DNA of 64,000 nucleotides from Blasia pusilla (taxonomy: Eukaryota; Marchantiophyta; Marchantiopsida; Blasiales). The translations under genes were made by a program, and so were the position numbers. Each line of letters begins with the position of its first letter. The first letter of the stretch is position 1. The stretch spans positions 20,398,001-20,462,000 of the forward strand of contig CM114275.1 in NCBI GenBank assembly GCA_050084515.1, in the 5' to 3' direction. The notes below the pieces were generated by a model. That model had not been told where the DNA came from, did no database searches, and saw nothing but the letters and a program-made list of their open reading frames with translations. Below are positions 46,646-59,547 of the stretch, piece after piece.

Positions 46646-48249
46646 GTGCATCTTAGTTATCATTTGAGGAGACTAATATATGCAATTACATTCTCCTCTC
46701 ACATTAAATGTGACACGAGACTAATATTCACACTGCCTTGTACATTCTCCTCTCACTTTAATGTGACATTCTCCTCCCACTTTAATGTGGGGAGACTAAT
46801 ATATGCAAATGCAACAAAAGTTTTCCTTGACTTGTGAATATTTTCACCCAAACAACTATTTTACTCATAAACTATTGCATTTGCAAGAAACTTGGAAACC
46901 TGGGATCTCAAAGTGGAATTAAATTGTAGTTGCAAAGAAGTTTGGACTTCCAAAGGCATGTTAGGGCTATCCCTTATAGTGAGAATAAGGGATAGCCCTA
47001 ACCTTTCCTTGGAATGTTATTCCTACCTTCACAAACACGATCTGGGATTGAGTAGTTTGCGATTAGGCATATGACTAAAATAATTGGCGATTAAGATGGA
47101 CAACAAGATCATGTCAAATAGAAAAAGCATACTTACAAGGTGACAAGATCAAACAAGAAAAAAGTTCTATGTGCTTTATTAAACTACATGTACTTCCCAC
47201 AAATAAGAAGCTATAATCTAGAGAAGTCAAAATTTTGATTCATAAGACCAATGACTTATAAGTCTGCACGAATACTAGAAGCTAGTATTGCAAGTCTCTA
47301 CACACTTTAACTATACACTATTATGTAAATGGTCTTCCACCCATTTAAGGCCTTGGCTATCCCAACATGCATGCATTGCATGTGCCTTTTGATTAAAATA
47401 AAAATAGAAAAGAACCACAAATGCTGATCAATCAAGTGAGAAATCTCTTAAAAAAGGTTTTTTTTCAAGTGGGTTAAGTTCCGGGTTGAGTATTGAAGAC
47501 TTAGTCTCTTAGACATACATTGACATGTATTTAAGACAAGTGATCAATTCTCTTGTTGAAGGTGAAGTAAAAGGACGATTCAAAGGCATCTACCACTAAG
47601 TCATAATGAACTACCATAGCCTCTCAAAGAGGATTTTGACTTCTTTGAAGTGCACCATATCTATTTTAGAAAGAAAAGAAAACTCACATTAGTGAATGTT
47701 AGAATGTAAAATAAAGATTTCTAGAAATCTCAAAAAATCCATGTATCAAAAAGGAAAGCGAACATATTAATCGCATAGTCTTATCTAAGACTTGCACCCA
47801 AAGACTCATATTGTTTTAACAACATGGATAAATGTGTAGCTTGCATATCTATTGCTGATTTGGTCTAGTATGGAAAGCAACACTCCAACAAGGGAAGAGA
47901 TTAAGAGCCCATCCCCTTGGCAATGTCCTTCGCGTCTTAGCCCTCAGTCCTACTCTAAGTCTGATTACAGTTTCAAGTAGTTACGACCGGCAGTTAGGCA
48001 AGATATACCACTTTTGGAACTTAGGGGATGTTTAGCTTCATAACGGAGTACTTCAAAGGATCCTTCCTTATGATTTTATGCCGCAAATTTCACGATGTGC
48101 AAGGACCAAACACCCTTTCCTGGTCTTAGCAATCTCAACCGTAGATTCTCAATTATACAGATCCCACGACTTGAGAAATGCCCCATGGGGATCTGCCCTA
48201 AGAGCCTTATCTCATGGACACACGTAGATGTTGCAAAACAAATTTCCAA
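46646..48249. other. AT-rich intergenic DNA with short repeats
   Basis: No gene is seen. At 46666-46810, GGAGACTAATATATGCAA occurs twice, flanking three ACATTCTCCTC-CACTTTAATGTG units, one of which contains the palindrome CACATTAAATGTG. The perfect foldback at 46960-47002 is listed separately. Confidence 0.55.
46960..47002. repeat. perfect foldback, 18-bp arms, 7-nt loop
   Basis: Arms 46960-46977 and 46985-47002 (GTTAGGGCTATCCCTTAT and its exact complement) flank AGTGAGA. No coding context. Confidence 0.9.
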
Positions 48250-48450
48250 TCTATATTATTATGGGAGAGTGCCTTCTCTATGTTTAAAATGTGGCAACTA
48301 GGCAACAAGAAAATGTTTCATACGCTACGGTCAACAAAAGAAGAAATTTGAATTTGTGTGGAACATCATTAATCTCTTCCCTTCACCGGCTATACGCTAA
48401 CTCTTCAAACACTTGTTTATATCCCGAGCAGCGCAGGGGCATCTTACAAG
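48250..48450 (+). mobile_element. Helitron-like non-autonomous element, copy H5
   Basis: 201 bp. Begins TCTATATTATTATGGGAGAGTG after an A and ends CATCTTACAAG before a T (CAAG is probably a mutated CTAG). It aligns end to end with the reverse of 62296-62502, including AACAAGAAAATGTTTCATACGCTAC, CATCATTAATCTCTTCCCTTCAC and CTCTTCAAACACTTGTTTAT. No ORF of its own. Confidence 0.55.
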
Positions 48451-49538
48451 TGGATAGTGTAATTAGACGCGAGAAGGAAAGGTAGATTCGTTAAGCGGAG
48501 AGGAAAAAAGTTTGAGAGTGCATATGAGGGCCGTAATGAAAAGGAAAGCCGAATACTACAATAATGGGTGCCACAAATAACACTTTCTCACTTGTATTCA
48601 TAATGAGGTTTGGAAAATGGCATAGAACGAGAGATATGCTAGCGATCCCTAATTGCAAGTTCAATCAATCATGTGTACAATTAGGGTAGTGTCGTTTTAT
48701 GGAAGCAAACGTCGTATCCTCGTTCGTGCTAGGCGCTCTGGAATCTGAGCGGATGAAAGAACGAACGAATGATTGAACGAGCGTTGGTGTACAGGGCGAG
48801 GCGACACTTAACTCTATGCTTCAGCTGTGGGAGAGAGCAGTTATGACGGGATGGAAGGTTTGGATTACGGGCGTTTACGGACGAAGGCATGCAGGCCGTA
48901 TTTGAAGGATGGATGGATCGATTAAACATGTGTGCAATTTAGGGCATTGGTCGTCGAATCAGTGCAAACACCGTGTTCTAGTTTCTCGTTACTAGCGGGT
49001 GACCGAGTTTGGATGGTGTTTGGCGGTTCTAGTTTCTGACGGACAGGAGGCCCGCAGTGCTGGTTTATCTGCTCGGAATTTGCAGTCGTTTCTCGCGCTG
49101 CGGATATTTCATTTCAGTGGTTTTGGTGATTGCCGTCGATTGCTTCCGGTTAGTTGTTCTCCTCCACATCCAGACTGTCGCAGTACATTAGTTCGCGATA
49201 ATGTATGCGATAGTAATTGCCTCATTGCCAGTGATTTGATTCCATACATTAAGTCTAGAAAATTTGAATTTCAAAATTTCTTCGAATTGGGATCGAGGAG
49301 GTTTTGGCTGTCTTTCCATCGTCGCAGCTCTCATTCACTCTTCCGCAGGGAGTCGCATTTCTCTCTTGTTTTGGCTGGAGCATCAACGGGGTGCAGGCCA
49401 CTGTTCCTCTAGATTTAGGCCGGCATTCTGAGATTTGTTGTTCATGGAGGGATTTAATTCATGCAACGTGGTACCTGTTGTAGCCTTACGACCATCGACA
49501 CTGCGCCGTGGATGATGGATCACTGAGAGGATAAATGA
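48451..49538 (+). promoter_or_regulatory. upstream region and probable leader of the SWC2 gene
   Basis: Composition becomes more CpG-rich from about 48700 to the start codon. An open stretch at 48999-49412 has no recognisable domain and is more likely leader sequence. No firm TATA box was assigned. Confidence 0.3.
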
Positions 49539-52500
49539 ATGAATGAGAGGCAGAGTGATTGGAATGACGATTGGCGTCACATCCGTGTTACTCCTTTGAC
49601 ACAGCGGCTTGAGCAAATTCTCCAAAGGAATAACTTCAGATTTCCTGAAAGGCGAATCAAGATGAGCATAGATGGAGGGTTGGAACGTACGGCTCGGGCC
49701 TCTCGAGGGAAGAGGTAAATTTCAGTATGCGATTCGTATAGGAAGTGTACTGCTAGGCCATCGTCGTCATTTCGCTGACTGCACACTGTTCTTTGTACGC
49801 ACCGGTAATCTCAGCTTCAAAATTCCCTGAATGTCTTGAGAGTACTCCAAGTGTTCCTTTCAAATCGAAGGCCAAACTTCCTCCTTTACTTTCTGTCGGG
49901 AGGCTCAGCCTAGTCTGGCGACGAAGAGCGGTAGGAACCATTTGGTTGCGGTTGGAGTTTGATAATGCATAGGGTACAGGGAATTGCTTACGCCTCGTCC
50001 TGTTCCAATCCCTCAGTTCAATTACCAACACACTCACAAATTTAACGTTACCAACACACTCACAAATTTTTGTTCGGCAAGTTTTAATTGATTGCTGTTA
50101 TGTGGATGCACTCCATACACCTTCATATCAAACTGCAGTTGATGTGATTTTGGATATGCTGGTGCAGAATGTCGAAATTGCTCAGCGAAGAAGAGGAGGC
50201 AGATGAGGAGTTTTGGAACCAGGATGCTTTCAAGGAGGTATTTCCATGATGTAGTGTCTATCAATTGCCAAGATTGACTTGTTTGGCAAATTTACGGAGA
50301 TACGGATTTAGCATTCCCATTTGAATCGGCCGACAACAGAAATGCATCTTTGGAAAGCTGATCAAGCAATGTCAGCACTGCATGTAAGTTTTATGTAGGA
50401 GTTCTGTAACATGCTATTACTGACTTGGATGTTGCAATGACTTGCAGGAAGAAGAGGATAATGAGTATGAGGCGGAAGATGAAGAGGCAGATGTATTTGA
50501 TAGTGATTTTGACGAGGATGTACGTTGATCCGATGCCAGAAGGTTTGATGACAAATCTAGAGCTAGTGGTTGTTTGTAATGCTTTGTTCCCATCTCAAAC
50601 TCCATGTGGTGGAGTAGTTCAAATTTTAAAGTTTCATTGACAGCGACAATGTCATGGTTCAAACCAGGAGCCTGAAGAGGATGAAGATGATGCAGAGGAG
50701 GATGAAAGGTATTGAGGAATAAAGAATGAGTTGCAATTATTTCAAGTCATTGTAATTGCTAGTTTCACTGCAATCCAAAAAATGGATGCAGAGCTTTATC
50801 ATCATCGGTACCAGTCCTTTAGAAGATCAAATCACTGCATTCTATTTTTTCATTCCTCACTCAGCTAGTATGGAGGAAGATGGCAGACATTCAAATTTCA
50901 AGTATCTGTCACAATACCGTTCAGTTTGGTATGCTGTCCCTTACAACATCAAGAAAAAGCACTAGGGCAAGTAGATCTCTATAGCTGCTGCATCCTTGTA
51001 GTATTGGACACGCTGTAAAGATCATGTTACGGTGTATTTTAGGCGGTCCACAAGGAAGAGGAAGCAACCACCAGGGAAATTTTCACACGAGAAACGAAAG
51101 AATGACAAGAAGAAGAAGGGATCCAGCACACAGAAGTCTATTTCTTTGGTGGAGGTTGCAGCGGCAGCTGCAGCAGGTGGTAGTTTATCTCGTCCTAGTA
51201 CAAAAGCACCTCGACCTCCTCGATTACCTTCATCAACTCCTAATCAAGAAAACCCAGACATCAATCTGGATCCAGATGGCGAGCGAAACAATGTGAGAAA
51301 ATCTACTCGAACAGCAGTTGTGGTTAAACAAGCTGAGAGAGAGGCACAACAAGCAGCCTTACAAGCACTTGCAAAGGTTGGTTGAACTCTGATGGCCAAT
51401 TCATAATCTCACTTGATCAATTCTTATTTTATTTATGAGAAAAAGAAAGGACTGAGGCAAATATGCTGCAGGGCCCAGGATATTAGCAGAAGCTGTTTGA
51501 AGAGTTGATGCGGGTTAGACCTGAGCATTGTCTGATGTCTTTCCGGAGTTTCCTGATTAACAACACACTGAATGAAGCTTCTGGGTAGTCCAGTTGTTGG
51601 TCCTATGGTACTTATGGTCATTTAGACCCTTTCCTTAGGACGTATCTGTATGTAAAGCTCAATTGGGAGTCCTGGTGCCCTATTTCTGTTTGTGCAACTA
51701 CTTTTGTGGATCACCGAACCACAGTGAAGGTGATCCGCTATTCTTTCCATCTTCTCTTGCATTACTCTGTACAAAGACCCACTATTCTTGCCATTGTTAC
51801 TTACAATTCTTATGGGGATGCCTTTTAGTCAGGTATCTCTAGGGTAGAGTTGATACATGCCTTTTTTGGGTGATTCCAGCCTATTATCAAGAAGAAGAAG
51901 GAAGAGGAGCGCAAGATAACTCAAGAAGAGATGCTCCTGGAAGCTGCCCAGACAGGTATGGTTCTCTGACAACATTAAAGAATAAGTTGCAACTATGCGA
52001 TGATGAGCAAGCCTGTGCTCTAATTTTTAGAAACATGCCAAGGGATGATTTCAGCTCACTCATCTTTTCTGAGCAAATTAAACATTCACATACTTTATAA
52101 ATCTCGTTGGGGTTGAGCTCCTGTAGCCTCTTTCATGAACTGATAGCAGTAGTTTATATTTGGATGGTTTTGAAAACATCTTAAGAAATTGATATACAAC
52201 TGAGAACGCTCAGGAGTGCAGATGATAAAGTTCAGATTTTGGTTAGTAGGAGTTATCCTGCAATTGCAACAGTCTCACACGTCTGTCATGTTCCTGACAT
52301 CGTCAATTGATATCAATCAATTGGAGAGATATCATGATGCTACTGTTTCCATTGGTTTATGTAAGTGAGTGTCTGCTTGATGAGAGCATTCTTTTGAGTA
52401 GAGGTGAAGTAAATTTCTGCATGAACTCTCCCTACTCTTGCAGAGATACAGAACCTGCAAGCATTGGAAATTATGTTGGCTCGTGAGGAGGAAGTAAAGC

Positions 52501-54553
52501 GAAAAGCTATTATTCACAAAGCAACTTACAGTGGCCCTCTGATCCGCTTTCATTCTAAAGACGGTCTGTATAGAGCTCCAAGAGATTGTGTATAATAATA
52601 CAATTGCAATGGTCAAAGCTTCCATTAATTTGCCAATGATCTGCTTACAGTGAGGATCATTGGTGGGGTGCATGGGTCTCTTTATAAAGCGGTTGTGTCT
52701 CAAATTTTCTGAAAACTAAGGCAGGTGAGGCATGAGTTTCACTGTTGATGGTATTGCTGGTCAATTGTTGCAGGGAAGAATACACTAGACTTCATTAAAG
52801 TGACGGAGTATCCAGAAGTTATAAACTCATCCCCAATAGCTTGTGAGTATTTGTATCGGATTACTGATGGGTTTTACTTTCTTATCGATTTATCATGGTT
52901 CTTTGAAATGGATAGATTCTAATTATCAGTGGCTGCTATTTATTGAAGAACTTGTAGAGAACGATCACAGATCTTTAGTCTGCTTTGAAGGTGGTATGAG
53001 GTTATATTTGTTATGATTAACCTTTGTTAGATATTGTTCATAAAATATCTTATCAGAGTCTACGTATCAGTGTTTAGATTTCCCTGAGTGCAAATGATTC
53101 CAAATCCATACTGTGACTCAAGGAGCTTGATTTTGTGGTATCATGTCATTGGTATCATTCTTTCCAATTGTGAATATTCTTGTCACCTCTCCACACATAT
53201 GGTATTGGTTACTTCACATATGCACAAAAGTAGGTTCTAGAGACTGCATCACTGCTCTCCGAAACTGGTATTACATCATCTTTCCTTTGTGACAAACTTT
53301 GAATGGTCCTCTTTGTACTTTGACGGGGATGTACCCAAGGGTTGGTTTCTGTTCATGATAGGGCATCCTTGTGTTCTGTGTACGGTCTCTTTTCTATGTT
53401 TAGCACCTGTAGATCTGCATTGAGGATTTTAGAAATCTTTGTTTTTAAATTTTTTTTCTTGCTGCAGATCCAAAGAAAGTGGTGTGTGTCATCACCGGAC
53501 AACCGGCCAGGTATGAGAACCATACCACTGCCATCTCTGGAGATTATTTTTGATTTCGGTACCCTGTGGTGAACTGTGACTTGAGTAGAGCCAGGAAACT
53601 GCTGTGATTTATGGACCTGCCTGCCCATCACTTGAAAAGTTTCCGACGCATGGATTTGGTTATGCTTCAGATACCGAGACCCAAGGACAGGACATCCTTA
53701 TGCCACGAAAGAAGCATTCAAATTAATCCGTGAACGGTAAACTTCCTGGTTATAACATTGTTTTGATTTGAAGGTTATTTGTTGATAATGGATTTTCAAC
53801 CCAGAAATACATACCGTGTTTGTCTGACTGGCAGAATTCTTTTTTCCATATCAACAATTCCTCTGAAGGTATTGCTCTGTCTACAGCTTCGACAAGGGAG
53901 ATAACCCAGGGAGGAAGGGTAACCTTGAGGAATCACATCAGAGGAAGAGAACCAAGGTGGAAAGAGAGAGACCAGGACCTGGAAGTCGCACTAATGTGGC
54001 AAAGCTGAAGTTTAAGAAGGTCGTCAGTTATACAACCACGGATGAGGTGATGACGCAGTCAAAGCCAGAGCAAAGTAGTCCTGGGCAATTTCCAGATACT
54101 CCGGAGCTCGAAGTTCTGGGTCCTCAACATTCTCACGAGCCGCTATCAGAAGTTCCAGGAGACCTAGGTTTCAGTCCTGTTTGTACCTCCAACAAGAACA
54201 ACACCTGCGGTTTGCAACTTCCTGAGAGCTCGATGGCACATGTTTTGTCAACTTTAGACATGCCTGGGCCCATCACTGAAGCCAATGAAGCTGACTTCAT
54301 GTTGGACGATCTGGAGGTATCCATTCCATCCAATCTGGAGTCGAGTTTGTCCTTACCCACGTCTACTAGTATGAACCCTATGTTTCTGAACCATGACCCA
54401 GACGGCACGGAGGCGAGAAGTGATCAATTAGTTCAGCAGAATATGTTAGATATATCACCACCTGACGAAGACCAGGGTCTTCTTTCCTTGGACGTGCTGC
54501 CGTTTTCAGATCTGGAGGCCCTGGGGCCTTCGGGAAAAGATTTATTGAAATGA
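49539..54553 (+). CDS. SWC2: SWR1 complex subunit 2 / YL1-type protein, 11 exons
   Basis: YL1/Swc2 proteins bind histone H2A.Z-H2B and help the SWR1 remodeller deposit H2A.Z. Exons: 49539-49714, 50168-50237, 50448-50519, 50668-50708, 51043-51376, 51880-51955, 52444-52563, 52774-52842, 53468-53510, 53671-53736, 53887-54553; all GT-AG, all phases agree, total 1734 nt, 577 aa. The YL1 N-terminal region has ERTARASRGKRMSKLL, then EEEEADEEFWNQDAFKEEEE, a long acidic stretch, RRSTRKRKQPP and VRKSTRTAVVVKQAERE, followed by KITQEEMLLEAAQTE. The YL1 C-terminal domain is YPKKVVCVITGQPARYRDP and GHPYATKEAFKLIRERF. It is longer than Arabidopsis SWC2 (365 aa as I recall), mainly through about 200 poorly conserved C-terminal residues. 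The start at 49539 follows an in-frame TGA; an internal ATG at 49662 would remove 41 unconserved residues and may be the true start. Confidence 0.9.
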
Positions 54554-57500
54554 CTCGCATGCAACCGGTGGAAGTGTTTGTCGTGTGATATCATATGGCG
54601 AGTCACTTGTCTGGAGGTTTTTGGCTCTCAGAGTAAAGACCGCAATTCGAGCCATGGGTTGGTTGGTCTGTTGGTTGATTGATTCCTGCTTCTTTGGCAA
54701 TGCATCGGTATCGGAATCCAATCCTTTCAGAGCTCTACCACTTTTCAACGCTCTCTGTGTCTTCCTCAAAAGTCTGGAGCCGGGCAGAGGAGTGAAGATC
54801 GCAATCTCTTTAGGATCCTGTTTCTTAATGATTCTGAGTCCACCTATATCCACCTTCCCTCCCTCCCGGTCGAAGAAATTATATGTTTCTCATGGCAATC
54901 CCACCCTGTCCATATGAGTAGGTGGGCGCCACTACCCTTAACCGTTGCAAGGACAAAGCGGGACTTTGAGTCATGGTCCTCTCTTACCGTACGCTGTAAC
55001 CATTTTGTGCGAACTGGAGGGCCTACGAACAACCGTGCATGGATTTCGAGTAAAGAAAGAGAGCCGGGAGCTTTCTTGGTGGGTCTTAGCTGTCTACTTC
55101 CTTCACGCCAAGCTTACATCGGATGCACTCACCCTTTTGCAACCGACCTCCTCTCAAACCTGGAGTGATGACAGGGTTGGTACCTGACAAGTAAAGCACA
55201 ACCTCCCCGGGTCCTCCAGAAGATTTGAGCACATCTTTAAAGCGCATCCACAAGCACGGGCGTAGTTAGGATCACCCCGAACCGTCTCCACTAGATCCCA
55301 GAATCCACACCAGACACTGGAAGTTTAACTTACTGCTTTAGACTGCGCAATCCACCCCTCTTCCCTCCACATGCGAGAGTGCAATCGATGGCTGTCGACA
55401 ATTTCTCCTCCCAGTTTACATCTATCTGTCCCTCTACTTGACGTGACCTCAGTCATTCTCGCTAGGACCGGAAGCTCTTGTCCACAAATATGTAACCACT
55501 TACTCCAACAGCCCTCACAACCATTCCTGGAAACTCTAGTGGGCGAATTTGTAACCAACCTCACAATCAGAAACCGAACGGGGGACACTGATGAGATTCT
55601 TTGAAGGCTGCGATGAAACAAAAAGAGCGGTCTCCGTCATGAGCCCCACGCGTTTAACTGCAGGACGTGAAATCTATGGGGTCCCTCCCAACTCCACCTA
55701 CATGGATGCAGTAGAGTCCAGTAACGAGAGCTTCTTACATCGCAGACCACTCTCTCTTCTGGATGGAGATCGTCCATCTCATAGACTGCAGAACTTCTGC
55801 GGCACTCTTCTGCCAAATGTCCTCCCAACTTGTCCGCGCCCGCAGGTTTTCTCAAGCACCAAACTTTGTCACGAGGCTGCACGCGATTTAAAGCAGGAAC
55901 GATTGCCGATTGCGAAGTTTGCAAAATGCGCTCTCCACGAGAATTCAAACCATAATAATCGTTTTTGGCATCGAATTCGAACCGGAACTCCTCGTTTCTG
56001 GAATTGACTTCGACTTTCCTACACAATCTTCTCAATTGGTAGTAGAGGCTTCGAGGCGATCTCATCAAGCCGAGTCCTGTGCAAGCATTGATACAAGATG
56101 GTGTCATTGAGTTCAGAACCGTTCTTTGAATGAAGATCGAGGACGAGGACGGGATGTGGTGCGGTAAACCATAGTGAGAGATGCCGTTCTCTCATCGCTG
56201 TGTTCAGCACGGCATCGAACCCTACATTTTGTTTTGGTGGCTTCACCGTATTTCGTAACGATTGGAAGAATAGGCGCAAGTTTCTGTAAACCTTCACGTG
56301 ATCGGGAAGAACGATCTCTCGATCAAACCCTACAGTCGTCCAGATTTCCGTCCACTTCTCCCGCGATGGATTCCAGAGTGCCGCACCAGCGTGCAATGAG
56401 ATATTGAAAGGTCCATCGTTTCCGGTAGACGAGAGAAAAGTGAACCTTCATCCGTGGCACGCATGGGCTCTTCTTGATCCCAACGTGCCTGCGTCGGACG
56501 TCCTCTTCCGCCATTGAAACGACGGGCACATCAGTGGGAGAAAAGCGCCTAGTTGATGCCCGTGCGCGTTACAGGGGAGGATGGGAGGGGGGAAACAGTA
56601 CAGTGAGACTCAGAATGTAATGCCACGAGCTCCTGCTTTGTTGCATGGGCCGGCCCCTCCCGCACTCCCCCCCAACCCCGAAATCCTCTCCCCGGCCGGG
56701 GTGAAGTACTTCCGATTTCCCACGCAGGTGGCACATGTTTGGTGAGCGGCCAATGATACTCGGGAGCAGTTGACTGACTAGCGCTGATGTGCCTCGATTA
56801 GAACCTACTCCATCCGCAGAGTCCGTAGACCAGAGCTGTCAAAATGGGGCGTCAAAATGAAGGGGCGACTCTCTCTCCGTAGATCGTGCGTCGACAACAC
56901 GAGACAGTCAATGCGGGCTCACAAATAGTACGATGAGGAGCCAGCATTGCGCTGGCCCGTACGCTGCCTCTGCTTCAATTCTAGCTGGAGATTCAAGATT
57001 GGCACGGGGCGGCAGACTCGTGCGGGTTATGGAGAAATACAAGCCGCACGAGTCTAATTCGGGCTCCGGTACTTAATCGCTAGCACCCAGATGTGTCGAC
57101 CCCATGAGTCTCATGCTCTGCAGGACTCGGGAGCAGACGCAGCATGCCTGGTACAACTGCCAAATCGTGTCATTATATTGTACGCGAGATGCTACCTCGA
57201 ACGTTTCAGACTGGACATGGATCCAGCTTCCGAGAGAGAAACCATCGCGGTGATGTAACCCTCGTGTGCATTCACGGCCCACGGGACTGGCAGTAAAACC
57301 GATATGAATGGACGTCGCAACCTACAGCTCAGCGCCTGACGTGGGGACGCTCGCTGCAACAGCTCTGCTGCCACGAAGATCCGACTCGCCTCTCCCGAAG
57401 CTGCCCACGTCTTGAGACACACTCTCTGGTAAACTAGAAAAACAAAATTAATGCGGTTCTGATCGCTAAGTTGGCCTTCCGAGCCTTCGGACGGACGGAC

Positions 57501-58590
57501 AGCCATGGGACGATCCAAAGAGCTCCCCGCCATTGAGGGTTACGAACGCGCTTGCCACTCTCCCCTCACTGTGTACCTCATCGATTTTTCTGTTGCTGTG
57601 TTGGATTTGGCGATCTGAGAGGTGAGAGGAGTGAGGAGGACCATAGAAGAGATATAACAGAGGCATGCAAAAGACGATGGGCGTGAAAGAAGCCATGAAA
57701 ACACGAGAGCCGAAAGAGAGACTCCTGAGTGATTTGAATTTGAAGAGGGTGTGCGAAGTGAATAATATTCACAAAATTTCAGGAGTCAGTCACATAGGTA
57801 GGTCCGGAACTGGGTAACAGACATACGCATGTATCAGTCGATTTGAATCAAACTGAATATGCTTAGACAAACTGGAGATAGAAACCATATGAAATGAATG
57901 TCGTCTCTCCCTTCCAGAACCGTCTCACAAATTCCCACGTTTTGTTGTACAATCTTATCCGATTATTAATATGATCCTAAAATCCAAATGTCTAAAATGT
58001 CCCATGAAGTGAAGTTAAAGACCAGACTATTGCCTAAACCCCGTCGACTGCTGAGTGCGAGAAGAGACCATCTCTCCAAGTTCGCAATCACCTTGAAGGC
58101 CTTCGAATACTTCCCTCACAGACGCGTGGTGAAGTTCCGATGGGCAAGCTCTGTTGGTGAAGGTTTTAGGAATCTCCACACGCTGAAAAAACAATCTTGG
58201 TGAAGATCAGATAGTCGAAGGTTAAAATTGAAAGCAACAGAAATGATCGTCTACTCACAAGAGCACATCAGGGTCAAAGCAGGGATGGCATAACACACCG
58301 AGAGATGTTGCCTGCCCATCTAAGTGAGAGGCAAAAGCTCTTCTGAAGATCTTGGAAATGGAAGCGGTATCATCATCGACAAGCAGCTGACAGTCAGGGA
58401 GTGGTTCCATGAGAAGAATCCAAACAAGAAAGTTGTGCGATTTATCTGCTGACTCCTGAAACCTCTTGTACCAAACATGAAGACTGGTAGGGAGGCATTG
58501 CCCTAAAGCGTCACGTTTCGCTCAATTGCAAGCCCCACTCAAATCCGGCAGTTTGGTGCACCACACTTCCAGAAAGACAAAACATTCCCC
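54554..58590. other. intergenic DNA, no gene recognised
   Basis: Several ORFs of 100-156 codons occur on both strands (for example minus 55637-56107 and 56019-56396, the latter with ALWNPSREKWTEIW). They overlap in different frames, and no continuous protein or domain could be supported. The ALWNP...W phrase is reminiscent of F-box-associated domains but is too short to call. The 3' ends of SWC2 and of the epimerase gene face each other across this stretch. Confidence 0.4.
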
Positions 58591-59547
58591 TCACGCTTGA
58601 AGCACCCTGGTTGGGTCTAGCTGCCCACTGGAGTAACTCGATGAGACAGCGGATAGTTCTTGGTATCCCCTCCACTCTTCGCCGGGTTTCAGCGAAATGC
58701 TCTTCTCGATTGCGGCCGCTTCCACGCATAGCATGCACTTATACTCGTCGTCGACGAAGTCCGGCATGGCTTTGGCCTTCCTCTCCCATGGATTCCAAAC
58801 CACTGCATCAGGAAGCCCGTCCTTGAGCAAAACGAAAGTCCTCTTCTTCTCATGATCGATCACGGCGATCTTCGAGGGCGTGCTCAGATATACTCTGTCA
58901 ATCTCCTCATCGAACGTAATGGCATCGCCTTGCTCGGTTTGCCGGCCTGCTTGCTCCGTTTGCGGGTCTACTACTTTCAGGTTGTCGAGATAATCTAGAG
59001 TCTCCAGACCTTCCACCCTCACCTCATTGATGTCCGACACCGACAGATAAGTATGGAACGCGAAGGTGAAGCTGTAAGACCTGGAGTCGATATTCTTCAC
59101 GCGGGCGGTCATCTTCAGATGTCCACCAGCTCCCAGGGCCACTCTCAGCCGAAGCTCAAAATCGTAGGGCCACCCCTTCCTCTCAGTCGTGGGCTGCGCC
59201 TTGGGTTCTTTGTTGTCAGCCGATTGCCGCAACATCAAATCCACCGCATCGTTGCTGCTGACGCCAGTCTCTTCAATTTCCCACATGCTGTTTCTTGCGA
59301 ACCCGTGCTGCTCCAGATTCGGGATTTTGTTACCAAACTGAGGGAAGCAAATGGGAATTCCACCCCTGATGGCCTTCGGGGGCTTGAACACGGCCTTCGC
59401 ACTCAAGAACAGCAATTCCTCCCCGCGCTCATTCTTCCAAGACGTCACCTGCCCGCCATACAGCTGCACCTTAGCTGAGCATCCGCCCGGTCCTGATAGC
59501 CGGATGTACTGCAGGCCCGTGTTGGGATCCGTCACTTTGATCACCAT
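58591..59547 (-). CDS. glucose-6-phosphate 1-epimerase (aldose-1-epimerase family), single exon
   Basis: Interconverts the alpha and beta anomers of glucose 6-phosphate, probably in the cytosol, feeding sugar-phosphate metabolism. 318 aa in one uninterrupted frame, the usual plant length. Motifs: SAKVQLYGGQVTSWKNERGE, FKPPKAIRGGIPICFPQFGN (phosphate/sugar binding), EQHGFARNSMWEI (His-Gly-Phe-Ala-Arg), FTFAFHTYLSVSDI with the catalytic-type His, DAVVWNPWERKAKAM, and CVEAAAIEK with the catalytic-type Glu. The frame is open 79 codons further upstream, to 59784, but that extension has no ATG (it begins at a TTG), so the ATG at 59547 is the start and the extension is leader. No transit peptide is evident. 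An intronless gene here contrasts with its intron-rich neighbours. Confidence 0.92.
   Translation of the reverse strand: MVIKVTDPNTGLQYIRLSGPGGCSAKVQLYGGQVTSWKNERGEELLFLSAKAVFKPPKAIRGGIPICFPQFGNKIPNLEQHGFARNSMWEIEETGVSSNDAVDLMLRQSADNKEPKAQPTTERKGWPYDFELRLRVALGAGGHLKMTARVKNIDSRSYSFTFAFHTYLSVSDINEVRVEGLETLDYLDNLKVVDPQTEQAGRQTEQGDAITFDEEIDRVYLSTPSKIAVIDHEKKRTFVLLKDGLPDAVVWNPWERKAKAMPDFVDDEYKCMLCVEAAAIEKSISLKPGEEWRGYQELSAVSSSYSSGQLDPTRVLQA

Noticed and set aside
46666-46810. CRISPR-like array
   Set aside because: Only two or three imperfect short units with palindromes in AT-rich eukaryotic DNA; spacing and context are wrong.
55637-56396. An F-box or kelch-like gene on the minus strand (ALWNPSREKW phrase)
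   Set aside because: The resemblance is limited to a few residues, frames overlap and break, and no F-box or kelch repeats are visible.
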